A DNA stretch of 12,706 bases from the NCBI GenBank assembly GCA_964591245.1, contig CAZPZZ010000122.1, positions 1-12,706 of the forward strand, in the 5' to 3' direction. The DNA comes from CAZPZZ01 sp964591245. GTDB lineage: Bacteria; Acidobacteriota; Vicinamibacteria; Vicinamibacterales; UBA8438. The position numbers and the translations under genes are program-made. Within the stretch, counting starts at the first letter, position 1, and each line of letters starts with the position of its first letter. Shown here in pieces: positions 5,759-12,706 of this stretch. The notes under the pieces are model-generated. The model was not told the DNA's origin. It ran no database searches and saw only the letters and a program-made list of their open reading frames with translations.

Positions 5759-6145
5759 GTGTGCCCAAGAAACGGAGGAGACTTATCAAAGAAGCATATA
5801 AACTCACTTGTTGTAGCTGCGGTGCTCGCCCTCGGGTTCCTCTCCTCAGACATATCTGCCGAAGAGACCGTCACTGGACGCCTCGTCGAAGCCGGCTGCG
5901 CCGCCATGGGCAGCTCGCAACCCAGCGCCGAACATGTCGCCTGTATGGTGCGTTGTGCCAAAAACGGAGATCCGATCGGCATCCTCACGGCGGACGGACT
6001 TTACAAGATCACCGGAGACTGGGCCACGAACCATCCCGAGAAGTTAGCAGAGCTCATGGCGAAACAGGTACGGGCGACAGGCGACGCCAGCGAAGCCGGT
6101 GGAGAGAAGCTCTTTTCTGTCGAGACGATCGAACTCGCGGAGTAA
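5759..6145 (+). CDS. Small exported protein with three cysteines, function unknown
   Basis: A frame of 128 codons begins at GTG 5759. The N-terminus carries KKHINS followed by a hydrophobic core (LVVAAVLALGFLSS), a Sec signal peptide with likely cleavage near SAEE. The mature part is about 93 residues. It begins ETVTGRLVEAGC and includes HVACMVRCAKNGDPIGILTADGLYKITGDW, with C47, C62 and C66 (numbered from GTG). This resembles small conserved periplasmic proteins of Acidobacteria that combine a CxxxC pair with a dG-type beta strand (DUF5818-like); that resemblance is from memory and weak. The cysteine trio could bind a metal or form a disulfide. The start is uncertain: the best Shine-Dalgarno, GGAGGAG at 5774-5780, has no ATG/GTG/TTG at the right distance in this frame, where TTA (5783-5785) sits instead. 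It is the only plus-strand gene here, and a GC-rich hairpin follows its stop. Confidence 0.75.
   Translation: MCPRNGGDLSKKHINSLVVAAVLALGFLSSDISAEETVTGRLVEAGCAAMGSSQPSAEHVACMVRCAKNGDPIGILTADGLYKITGDWATNHPEKLAELMAKQVRATGDASEAGGEKLFSVETIELAE
5774..5780 (+). promoter_or_regulatory. Orphan Shine-Dalgarno GGAGGAG without a start codon behind it
   Basis: GGAGGAG is the strongest ribosome-binding match near the small exported gene, but the codons after it in frame are GAC TTA TCA AAG AAG. A start codon at 5783-5785 would give a textbook signal peptide beginning xSKKHINSL. It therefore conflicts with the GTG start at 5759. Confidence 0.4.
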
Positions 6146-6188
6146 CAGATCTGTTCAGCGACTCCATTGCATCTCCGCACTCCGGGGC

Positions 6189-6210
6189 CCGTCACGGGTA
6201 TCCGTGACGG
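6189..6210. terminator. GC-rich hairpin, candidate terminator of the small exported gene
   Basis: CCGTCACGG (6189-6197) pairs perfectly with CCGTGACGG (6202-6210) around a GTAT loop, 43 bases after the stop at 6145. The bases after it are pyrimidine-rich (CTCCTCCTCT) but not a U run, so intrinsic termination is plausible, not certain. It sits between convergent genes. Confidence 0.45.
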
Positions 6211-6351
6211 CTCCTCCTCTGTGTTATCTGCGATACCGTTCTGGTGTGCCTCGGGGCGAAGGGTTACCCCGGCGATCGCGACGATCCGGAGGGACGCACT
6301 GGCTCATCGCGGGACCATGTAATCAGGTGAATTGCGCAGCAGTTTTGGCTA

Positions 6352-6398
6352 GTGTGGTCGTTCTACGCAAACAAGTTTCATGGCGGCGAACGCCACAC
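6352..6398. repeat. Imperfect 11-bp inverted repeat directly after the ankyrin gene
   Basis: GTGTGGTCGTTC (6352-6363) pairs with GAACGCCACAC (6388-6398) apart from one bulged T at 6358; the loop is 24 bases. It begins one base beyond the ankyrin stop codon (6402-6400). In the minus-strand transcript it would form a 3' stem with no T tract, so it may be a 3'-end stabiliser or a rho-type site. The remaining gap between 6146 and 6399 shows no gene. Confidence 0.35.
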
Positions 6399-6399
6399 C

Positions 6400-7866
6400 C
6401 TACTGATCCAACTGCCGCGGACGTCGACGCGCTCCAAGGTCAAGCAGGAGTGCTTCCATTTCTGGCCAACGCTTACCAGTATTGGAATAAAACACCCCCT
6501 CGGCAATCGTCAACGGCGTCCACCCTTTGTCGTTGACCGCTTCCAAATCAGCGCCCTGTTCGAGGAGGAAACGAACAAGGGGCTCAGAACCGCGAATGAC
6601 GCTCCCGTGTAATGCCGTGTCCCCGTTGGCGTCGACTGTCGTCACGACGTCCCCCAATTCCAGCATCAGTTGAACGGCCGCGAACGCTTCTTCATTGGTC
6701 CCCGGACTCTCGCCCACCGCCCAGATACCAACACCCGCCGCGACCATCAGAGGCGTAGTCCCATCCTCATTCGGGATCAGTGGGTCTGCACCGAGGCGGA
6801 CAAGCAGTCGCATCAACTCAACGTCAGCAGCCTTCGCCGCGAGCAGGAAGGGTGTCGCGCCTACCCGATTCAATACGTTGCGATAGCCCCCCGTACCTGA
6901 TCCATCTGCACCACGAGGCTCTTTGATTTCGCGAGCGTTCAGGTCCGCGCCATACCGTGCCAAAGCCTCCACAAATTGAAGGTCAGAAACCATCCCGGTT
7001 GGAATGGGTGCTGGATTATTGAAACCAAGATTTGGCCGACGAGCCCATACCAGTTGATGGAGCGTGGTCCACCCCTGGTCGTCGGCATTCGGGTCGGCTC
7101 CCCGCTGCAGGAGCCACACGCCGAGATCATAGTGTGCATTGAGGGCAGCCAGCGCGAGCGCGCTCAAACCAGACGGAAGCTGATCGTCAACATCGGCCCC
7201 GGCCGTCACAAGCACTCGCGCGGCGGCGAGTTGGTTGTGCCGGACAGCAAACAGCAGCGGCGTGAAGCCGCCAGCCGATCGTGCGTGTACGTTCGCCCCC
7301 GCCTCGAGTAGCGACTGCACGGCCGCCACATTCCCCTCGACCGCAGCCCACATCAACGCGGTCTGGTGCCTCCACTCCTCGCGGGCATCGACGTCGGCCC
7401 CGTGCGCTAACAGCGCCAGTACGGCCTCCGTCCCCCCCGCGCGAGCGGTGCGCATCAACGCGGTCTCTCCCTCTGGCAAACCAACATTTGGATCACCACC
7501 GGCCGCCAGTAGGAGCTCAAGCATCGCGGCGCTGCCATTCGTCGCCGCGGCGAGGAGGGGCGTTACGCCATACCTATTGGCCAGGGCCGGGTCCGCGCCA
7601 GCCCGCAAAAGTAATTCGGCTGCGGCCACATCATCCCGATGGGCCGCCCATTGCAGCGCTGTCGTACCGTCAACATCAGGCGTATTGGGATCTTCGTGGA
7701 TCAACAGGATCCGGAGTTGCTCCGCATCGCCAGTACGGACGGCATCGACGAGCGGAATACCGGCCGCCCCGCTCGCGCCCGCAGCCACGAGCCATAGAAT
7801 GATCAGGAGCAGCCCGCCCGTCAGCGAGGCCCGTGGCGAGACGGTGCTCGAATAGCGCTGCAACAT
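6400..7866 (-). CDS. Exported ankyrin-repeat protein
   Basis: This is a protein of 488 residues. A signal-type N-terminus (residues 1 to about 35, hydrophobic GGLLLIILWLVAAGASG) precedes about ten ankyrin repeats. Typical units are DGTTALQWAAHRDDVAAAELLLRAGADP, YGVTPLLAAATNGSAAMLELLLAAG, GGFTPLLFAVRHNQLAAARVL, NEDGTTPLMVAAG and NGDTALHGSV. Two insertions interrupt the array: around residues 285-345 (includes RRPNLGFNNPAPIP and a glycine-rich loop) and around 395-410 (VGESPGTNEE). Ankyrin arrays mediate protein-protein contacts, and an exported one in this setting probably binds a partner in the periplasm or at the surface. The ATG follows the DUF1552 stop by two bases (TAG GA ATG), so translation is coupled. 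Genes of this kind repeatedly follow DUF1552 and DUF1592-type genes in Acidobacteria (general knowledge). It has no catalytic motif. Confidence 0.88.
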   Translation of the reverse strand: MLQRYSSTVSPRASLTGGLLLIILWLVAAGASGAAGIPLVDAVRTGDAEQLRILLIHEDPNTPDVDGTTALQWAAHRDDVAAAELLLRAGADPALANRYGVTPLLAAATNGSAAMLELLLAAGGDPNVGLPEGETALMRTARAGGTEAVLALLAHGADVDAREEWRHQTALMWAAVEGNVAAVQSLLEAGANVHARSAGGFTPLLFAVRHNQLAAARVLVTAGADVDDQLPSGLSALALAALNAHYDLGVWLLQRGADPNADDQGWTTLHQLVWARRPNLGFNNPAPIPTGMVSDLQFVEALARYGADLNAREIKEPRGADGSGTGGYRNVLNRVGATPFLLAAKAADVELMRLLVRLGADPLIPNEDGTTPLMVAAGVGIWAVGESPGTNEEAFAAVQLMLELGDVVTTVDANGDTALHGSVIRGSEPLVRFLLEQGADLEAVNDKGWTPLTIAEGVFYSNTGKRWPEMEALLLDLGARRRPRQLDQ

Positions 7867-7868
7867 TC

Positions 7869-9227
7869 CTACACCCCTGAAAGCTCTGTAAGCCGTCCGG
7901 TACTGTCACCGAGCGTTTCCGCTGGCAATCCGGCCTTGTCGAGCATGCTAATAAGCAGGTTGGTCATCGGCGTGTCCTTCGGGTACTGCAAATGCCGACC
8001 TCCAGCGAGACGTCCGGCCCCACCACCAACCACAAGCTCTGGCAAGTCAAAGTGCGCGTGATCATTGCTATCACCGAGACCACCGCCATAAAGCACCATC
8101 GAGTGATCAAGCAGCGACCCGTCGCCATCCGGTGCCGAGCTGAGACTCTCGAGGAAATGTGTGAACAAGCTCACGTGGTGGGTATTGATCTTTGTCAGCT
8201 TCGCGAGCTTTTCGGGATCATTACGGTGGTGAGACAACCCATGATGTGGATCGGGAACCCCGAGGTGCGGATACGTACGTCCACCAAGTTCGCGACCGAA
8301 CATGAACGTGAACACGCGCGTGATGTCCGCCTGATACGCGAGCGACAGCAAATCAAACATCAGCTTGATGTGATCCTCGAACGTATCAGGAATCCCCACC
8401 GGCCGCGCCAACGCGGGCAACTCGGCGTCAACGCTCTGCGCCTCGGCCAATACGATGCGCCGCTCAAGAGCACGGATGGCATCGAGATACTGATCCAGTC
8501 GCGCTCGATCGCCCGTCCCGATCTCTCGTTCCAACGACGCGAGATCATCACTCACCGAGTCCAAGATGCTGCGATCTCGTCGCATCTCAGTCACGCGCTG
8601 CTCGGTCGTGCCTCCCTCGCCAAACAACCGCTCAAACACAACGCGCGGATTGTTCTCCATTGGCAACGGTGTCGTTGCAGACCGCCACGCGACCGTATTC
8701 AAATACACGCAGCTATATCCGTTCTCGCAATTCCCGACCAGCCCGTCGAGATCGATGGCCAGTTCAAGCGAGGGCAACGGCGTGTCGTGTCCCAATACCC
8801 GTGCTGCCAGCTGATCGGCAGTGATCCCAGCCTCTACATCCGAGCCCTCCGTCTGCCGTGGATGCACACCATTGAGCCACGTCGCGCTCGCTCGCGAGTG
8901 CTCGCCGTTCCCATCACCGAGCGGCTCAGCCTGGCCGTGGGCAAGCCGACTCAGCACGGTTAACTGATCGCGGTAGGGAGCTAACGGCTGCAAGATAGGA
9001 GACAGCTCAAAGTCTGTGCCAGTGGTCGCGGGCGTCCATTGCTGCATCACCGCGCCATTGGGGATGTAGACGAATCCCAGTCGCTGTACGGGACGCGTCG
9101 CCGCCCTGGAGGCAGCCGAAAGCCCGGACAACGCAGGCACCATTGCATCGAGGAATGGCAACGCAACAGTGGCACCCATGCCCCGGAGAAAGGTTCGACG
9201 AGGTAGTGATAACTTCCTGATGATCAT
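7869..9227 (-). CDS. Tat-exported DUF1552 family protein
   Basis: This is a protein of 452 residues, the usual length for DUF1552. The N-terminus has a twin-arginine motif (SLPRRTFLRGMGATVALPF, R10-R11) with a hydrophobic stretch and AASRA processing region, so it should be exported folded. Diagnostic stretches are RLGFVYIPNGAVMQQWTP near residue 50, SRLAHGQAEP and NGEHSRASATWLNG near 95-120, GRELGGRTYPHLGV near 315, the His-rich DPHHGLSHHRND just after, and SMVLYGGGLGDSNDHAHFDLPELVVGG near the C-terminus. It is distantly related to alkaline-phosphatase/sulfatase-fold DUF1501 proteins in its motif style; no activity has been established. The ATG overlaps the stop of the diheme gene upstream (ATGA at 9227-9224). 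This pairing is typical of planctomycetes, verrucomicrobia and acidobacteria, and suggests a shared role in an exported complex. Confidence 0.92.
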   Translation of the reverse strand: MIIRKLSLPRRTFLRGMGATVALPFLDAMVPALSGLSAASRAATRPVQRLGFVYIPNGAVMQQWTPATTGTDFELSPILQPLAPYRDQLTVLSRLAHGQAEPLGDGNGEHSRASATWLNGVHPRQTEGSDVEAGITADQLAARVLGHDTPLPSLELAIDLDGLVGNCENGYSCVYLNTVAWRSATTPLPMENNPRVVFERLFGEGGTTEQRVTEMRRDRSILDSVSDDLASLEREIGTGDRARLDQYLDAIRALERRIVLAEAQSVDAELPALARPVGIPDTFEDHIKLMFDLLSLAYQADITRVFTFMFGRELGGRTYPHLGVPDPHHGLSHHRNDPEKLAKLTKINTHHVSLFTHFLESLSSAPDGDGSLLDHSMVLYGGGLGDSNDHAHFDLPELVVGGGAGRLAGGRHLQYPKDTPMTNLLISMLDKAGLPAETLGDSTGRLTELSGV

Positions 9228-11650
9228 GATTGCGTTCTCCGCATCTGGAAGGGTGGGCTCTTGATGATGCCCAGGATAACCGAGGAAAAACGATGTCCGT
9301 CGCGGGCGGCCTCACGTCTGATGGCTCGAACGGCCGGTGCATCCGTGTGGTCGACCCCGCGGCCCAACGCGTACGTCAGCAGCTTCTCAGTCAAGGTGGT
9401 CACGAACAACTCCGGGCGCTTGAGCAGTGCCTCACGCAACCCGACCACTCCTTCGAAATTCGTGCCGTCTGGCAACATTCCAGACGCGTCGATGGGCGCG
9501 TTCGACTCGCTCCTCGTGCGAAATCGACCAACCGCATCGAATTGCTCGAGCGCAAAGCCCGGCGGATCCATCACTCGATGGCAGCTTGCGCACACCGGAT
9601 TGGCTCGATGCTGTTCCATCGCCTGACGCATCGACAGTGCGTCACCCCCGTCCGTCGTCTCTTGAAGCGACGGCACATCGGGTGGAGGCAGAGGGGGCGG
9701 TGTACCCAACAAATTTTCCAGTACCCACTTTCCGCGTAGAACCGGCGACGTCCGAGTAGGGTACGCCGTGGCAGACAGGATACTCCCGTGTCCGAGCAAT
9801 CCTCTTCGGGCGTCCTCCTCAACAGCAATCCGCCGGAAGTGGCTGCCGTAGATGTTTGGAATCCCGTAGTGCCGCGCAAGCCGCTCGTTCACAAACGTGT
9901 AATCAGCCGTGAGGAACTCGAGCACGCTGCGATCCTCACGCAAAATGCTCTCAAAAAACAGCTCTGTCTCACGCTGGAAGGCTTGGCGAAGCGCCTCCCC
10001 GAAATCAGGAAACCGATCCTCATCCGGCGTCAACGCCCGTACGTTTCGCAGATACAACCATTGGCCAGCGAAATTCTCGACCAACGCATCCGCCCTGGGA
10101 TCAGCCAACATCCGACGGGCCTGTGCTTCTAGAACCGCAGGCCTATGGAGCTCACCAGCGATGGCCACCTCGAGCAGCGCGTCATCAGGGACGCTGCTCC
10201 ATAGGAAAAAGGACAACCGCGAGGCAAGTTCAAGGTCATTGAGCGCGTAGACGCCACCAGCCTCCAGTCCAGCCGGGTCTCGCTCAATTCGGAACAAGAA
10301 CTCAGGACTGGCCAACATCCGTCTGAGTCCCAGTGCCACACCCATCTCGAAACCACCATCGGCACGCCCTTGCTCGAAGAACTCGAGCAGCACCTCAAGA
10401 TCCTGTTCGGTCACCGGCCGCCGATAAGCGCGTCCTGCTAGATTCCGGAAAATCTCTCTGGCACAGGGCAACTCCTCAGAGGCAGTCGCCGGGTGACAGA
10501 CAAAAATACGGTCGCGACTAGGCGTCGACTGGGCCGGCGCCAGACCACTGGACTCAAATGGCCCTGAAATCGTGACACTGCCAACATACGGCTGAAACCG
10601 GGTATCGCCACCGGTAATGCTCGTATAGGGCCGTCGAAATGGCTCACGCAACGTCTCCACGTACGCCGATGTCTTCTGATGAAACGTCACCTGGACCGTA
10701 TGGGGACCGGCTCGCACCGGAACTCGTACCTCCCACTCTTCATCCGCGGCACGTTGGCGGGCAAGATACTCTCGATACTCGGGGCTGCTCCGTTCGACGC
10801 CCTCGGGAGCAGGCTCCCCAACCACGAAGGACTCCAGGCCTTGGCCATCCAAACTCACCTCGAGTTGGTGTGGTGTGTTGAAGGACTTCAACGTTCCGCT
10901 CGCATCACGACCCAACTGCACGCGGAAGGTGTATTCGGCGTCTTCAGGAAAGGTGAACTCAAAACGTCCGCCCCCGCGGGTCCCCAACGGTAAACCATCG
11001 AGGCGCTCGTCCTGCGTAAGATCGGTCGCGAGCCGGAAGGTCTCAGCCGTGGGGGAGGACGATGGTATCCCGACCGCCAGGCTGCTGATCTTCTTCGCCG
11101 CCGACAAGTAGCGTTCGAGCAAAGTGGGAGACATGCCCAGCACTCCGGCAATGTTGTCAAACCCGTAGCTTCCGTCGTCGGCGGGCAATAACGCACTTAC
11201 GTCGACTTCGAGTGCAAGCAGATCACGGATGACGTTGTGATATTCACGCCGGTTGAGTCGATGGAAGGTATCAGTCCGCCCGGGGTTGGGCCGTTCGCCA
11301 GCCGCCTGGTCGAGCGCCTCCTCCAACCAGATCGTGAACGCCGTGTACGTGGCGTCGGCTGGACGCGGCCGTGGCGACGGCGGCATGGCTCCGGCGCGCA
11401 GCTTGCGTACGACCGTCTCCCAGATTTCGGGATCCTCAGCCACGTTGGCCACATCCACGGCGTCCAGTGCCAGATCGCCAGTACGCAGTCGCGAATTGTG
11501 ACAGCTGACACAGTACCGGTCGAGCAATGCTCGCCCGGTTTCCGCGGATATTTCGCCGGTCGCCTGCTCGCCCTCGCTCGCGCGCAGTATTCCGGATCCC
11601 AAGGTGACGACCACCAACAACACAGTCGCGCGTACGAATAGGCCCCGCAT
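9224..11650 (-). CDS. Exported diheme cytochrome-type protein with DUF1587, DUF1595, DUF1592, DUF1588 and DUF1585 domains
   Basis: This is a protein of 808 residues with a Sec signal peptide (residues 1 to about 24, VRATVLLVVVTLGSGIL). A cytochrome c-like domain follows, with heme motif CVSCH at 47-51 and a likely Met ligand in KLRAGAMPP (M89). Next come DUF1587 (about 127-190, FHRLNRREYHNVIRDLL and YGFDNIAG), a beta-sandwich-like insert (about 225-365), DUF1595 (about 395-455, LAGRAYRRPVTEQDLE and MLASPEFLFR), DUF1592 (about 468-600, ELASRLSFFLWSSVPDD), DUF1588 (about 615-715, GSILSATAYPTRTSPVLRGKWVLENLLG) and DUF1585 (about 728-802). A second heme site, CASCH, lies at 687-691 in DUF1588. 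A GAGGG sequence three bases before the ATG is a close but acceptable Shine-Dalgarno. This is the first gene of the leftward trio; its stop overlaps the DUF1552 ATG. The biochemical role of the family is unknown; electron transfer or oxidative polymer degradation has been supposed. Confidence 0.93.
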   Translation of the reverse strand: MRGLFVRATVLLVVVTLGSGILRASEGEQATGEISAETGRALLDRYCVSCHNSRLRTGDLALDAVDVANVAEDPEIWETVVRKLRAGAMPPSPRPRPADATYTAFTIWLEEALDQAAGERPNPGRTDTFHRLNRREYHNVIRDLLALEVDVSALLPADDGSYGFDNIAGVLGMSPTLLERYLSAAKKISSLAVGIPSSSPTAETFRLATDLTQDERLDGLPLGTRGGGRFEFTFPEDAEYTFRVQLGRDASGTLKSFNTPHQLEVSLDGQGLESFVVGEPAPEGVERSSPEYREYLARQRAADEEWEVRVPVRAGPHTVQVTFHQKTSAYVETLREPFRRPYTSITGGDTRFQPYVGSVTISGPFESSGLAPAQSTPSRDRIFVCHPATASEELPCAREIFRNLAGRAYRRPVTEQDLEVLLEFFEQGRADGGFEMGVALGLRRMLASPEFLFRIERDPAGLEAGGVYALNDLELASRLSFFLWSSVPDDALLEVAIAGELHRPAVLEAQARRMLADPRADALVENFAGQWLYLRNVRALTPDEDRFPDFGEALRQAFQRETELFFESILREDRSVLEFLTADYTFVNERLARHYGIPNIYGSHFRRIAVEEDARRGLLGHGSILSATAYPTRTSPVLRGKWVLENLLGTPPPLPPPDVPSLQETTDGGDALSMRQAMEQHRANPVCASCHRVMDPPGFALEQFDAVGRFRTRSESNAPIDASGMLPDGTNFEGVVGLREALLKRPELFVTTLTEKLLTYALGRGVDHTDAPAVRAIRREAARDGHRFSSVILGIIKSPPFQMRRTQS

Positions 11651-11731
11651 TTGCCCTCTAAAGGTTGGTAGACACAGTTGCCGTGATTAACGCGGTCATT
11701 TTACCACCGCACTGACAACTGATACATAGGA

Positions 11732-12676
11732 TTACGAGACGCGCCGTCGATACCAATCAGCCGTCGCCCGCATTCCCACTTCGAACGACGTAGCGTCAGT
11801 CCAAAATCGACGGCCGAACTTTGCAGCGTCTACGCGGAACGGACGGTTCCACCGATAGTGCATCTCCTTAAACTCTCGCATGGCGGGACTGACCAAACCG
11901 GTAAGATTCAACAAAATCGCCGATCTTGCTGACAACGTCAACGTCTGGTTCGCTATCTCGGCAAACAGTTGCAGCAGCTGGCGAGGAGTACGGTCTGGTG
12001 CATTCGGTACATGCCAGGCCTGCCCCATTGCCTCGTCATCTGCTTCTCCGATGGAGACCAATGCCCTCGCCACGTCCGGCACATAACTCACCGAATGGGC
12101 CTGATCAATGCCCCCGACCCACTTCACGGACTTGCCCTGCGCAATCCGCCCAAGGGTCTGCTCGCCCAGCACCGATCTGGTGACTCCCGGCCCATAGAAA
12201 TCACTCACCCGCAGCGCCGCCACTTGCACGCTTCCGGCCCGATGGGCTTCGCGCCACATCCTCGTCAGGCGAGCACACGTCGCCGGCGTGCGACCGTACG
12301 TTGTCAGCGGTAGATCTTCGGTAAGCACCTCATCAGTGGGTCCATACATGTACAGGTTGTCTACAAAGACGAAACGAGCTCCTACGGCAGCCGTCCCCGC
12401 AAGCATCCCCTCCATCATCAAAGGCCAGCGTTCAAGCCAACGTGTGTTCTCCACACCCACGCACCCGTAGACGACCGTGGCACCGTCACAGGCACGGGCC
12501 AGCAGGCCAGGATCACCCACATTCGCCTGGCGCACCTCAACGCCCGGTGGGAACTGGGCAATGCCACTCCGTGTCACGACACGTACGGCACAGTCGCGAA
12601 CACGGAGCCGGTCTACCACGGCTCGGCCGACCGGTCCCGCTCCAAGCACCACATTGAGAGCACCGTTTCCAGCCAT
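11732..12676 (-). CDS. Atypical NAD(P)-binding SDR/epimerase-family protein
   Basis: This is a protein of 314 residues beginning at ATG 12676, with AGGAG (12687-12683) six bases upstream. The N-terminal Rossmann motif GAGPVG (G12, G14, G17) follows strand NVVL, and VVTRSG at about 33-38 fits the second strand. FVFVDNLYMYGPTDE at 102-116 and RVSDFYGPGV at about 156-165 match the extended SDR/NAD-dependent epimerase fold, and HSVSYVPDVARALV near 215 is the usual C-terminal motif. The catalytic YxxxK is not visible: after YMYGP the frame reads TTYGRTPATCARLTRMW, with no Lys at the expected spacing. It is therefore an atypical member that binds the nucleotide but may not use the normal Tyr-Lys chemistry. 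It is cytoplasmic (no signal peptide). It lies 81 bases before the diheme gene on the same strand, but cotranscription is uncertain. The substrate is unknown. Confidence 0.85.
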   Translation of the reverse strand: MAGNGALNVVLGAGPVGRAVVDRLRVRDCAVRVVTRSGIAQFPPGVEVRQANVGDPGLLARACDGATVVYGCVGVENTRWLERWPLMMEGMLAGTAAVGARFVFVDNLYMYGPTDEVLTEDLPLTTYGRTPATCARLTRMWREAHRAGSVQVAALRVSDFYGPGVTRSVLGEQTLGRIAQGKSVKWVGGIDQAHSVSYVPDVARALVSIGEADDEAMGQAWHVPNAPDRTPRQLLQLFAEIANQTLTLSARSAILLNLTGLVSPAMREFKEMHYRWNRPFRVDAAKFGRRFWTDATSFEVGMRATADWYRRRVS

Positions 12677-12682
12677 CGAACG

Positions 12683-12687
12683 CTCCT
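12683..12687 (-). promoter_or_regulatory. Shine-Dalgarno AGGAG of the SDR gene
   Basis: AGGAG at 12687-12683 with a 6-base spacer to ATG 12676 supports this start. Only 19 bases of the window lie beyond it, so the promoter is not visible. Confidence 0.55.
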
Positions 12688-12706
12688 ACCTGGATTTCGA
12701 CTCTAG

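Noticed and set aside
5731..6207. 158-codon plus-strand frame starting with TTG
   Set aside because: Its TTG lies in the TTGACA promoter box and the product is a frame-shifted shadow of the small exported protein, rich in Arg with no domain.
7235..7855. 206-codon plus-strand frame, Ala/Ser/Pro-rich
   Set aside because: Antisense to the ankyrin repeats; the repetitive composition is the mirror of the repeat codons.
7992..8963. 323-codon plus-strand frame
   Set aside because: It is antisense to the well-recognised DUF1552 gene; the translation has no recognisable motif and no plus-strand ribosome-binding support.
11651..11731. TAAAAT box and short GCGGT/ACCGC repeat before the diheme gene
   Set aside because: The TAAAAT has no -35 at proper spacing (the TTGTCA upstream is only 9 bases away), and the 5-bp arms are too short to claim.

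Overview
The window looks like chromosomal DNA from an uncultured, moderately GC-rich bacterium, most likely an acidobacterium of the Vicinamibacteria type or a close relative. That placement is inferred from gene content and not from a marker gene. The evidence is the consecutive DUF1592-type diheme protein, DUF1552 and exported ankyrin genes, several Tat or Sec exported enzymes and beta-propellers, and a porin of a style common in that phylum. I see no rRNA, tRNA, transposase, integrase or CRISPR repeat.

Almost everything reads on the minus strand, so gene order runs from right to left. First comes an atypical SDR/epimerase (12676-11732). Next is a tight operon of a diheme DUF1587/1592-type protein (11650-9224), a Tat-exported DUF1552 protein (9227-7869, ATGA overlap) and an exported ankyrin-repeat protein (7866-6400, 2 bases apart). 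The only plus-strand gene, a small exported three-cysteine protein (5759-6145), converges on this operon, and the gap between them holds two inverted repeats. It is divergent from an NHL-repeat propeller gene (5629-4664). That gene is followed by a peroxiredoxin-like gene (4571-4032), a PQQ-like propeller gene (4003-2657), a possible 36-codon coupled ORF (2657-2547) and a Tat-exported enolase-superfamily enzyme (2513-1269). A porin gene (1103 to beyond base 1) runs off the left edge.

The main discovery is the gene at 4571-4032. Ordinary ORF calling sees only its last 130 codons, behind a TTG codon at 4424. The reading frame continues upstream through a single in-frame TGA (4448-4446) into a well-formed N-terminal half of the same AhpC/TSA (PRXL2/SelL-like) thioredoxin fold. 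The TGA lies at the first active-site position, giving U-L-P-C. Starting 18 bases after the TGA is an 8-bp hairpin with the tetraloop AGUU, which has the geometry of a bacterial SECIS element. The gene therefore most likely encodes a selenoprotein, with selenocysteine as residue 42. An ATG with a good Shine-Dalgarno defines the start and a second TGA ends the gene.

Functionally the window is dominated by the cell envelope: secreted propellers, a secreted c-type heme protein with its usual partners, a porin and a Tat-exported sugar-acid-type enzyme. The selenoprotein sits between two exported propellers but has no signal peptide of its own in frame. A 19-codon signal-peptide-like micro-ORF overlaps its start codon in another frame.
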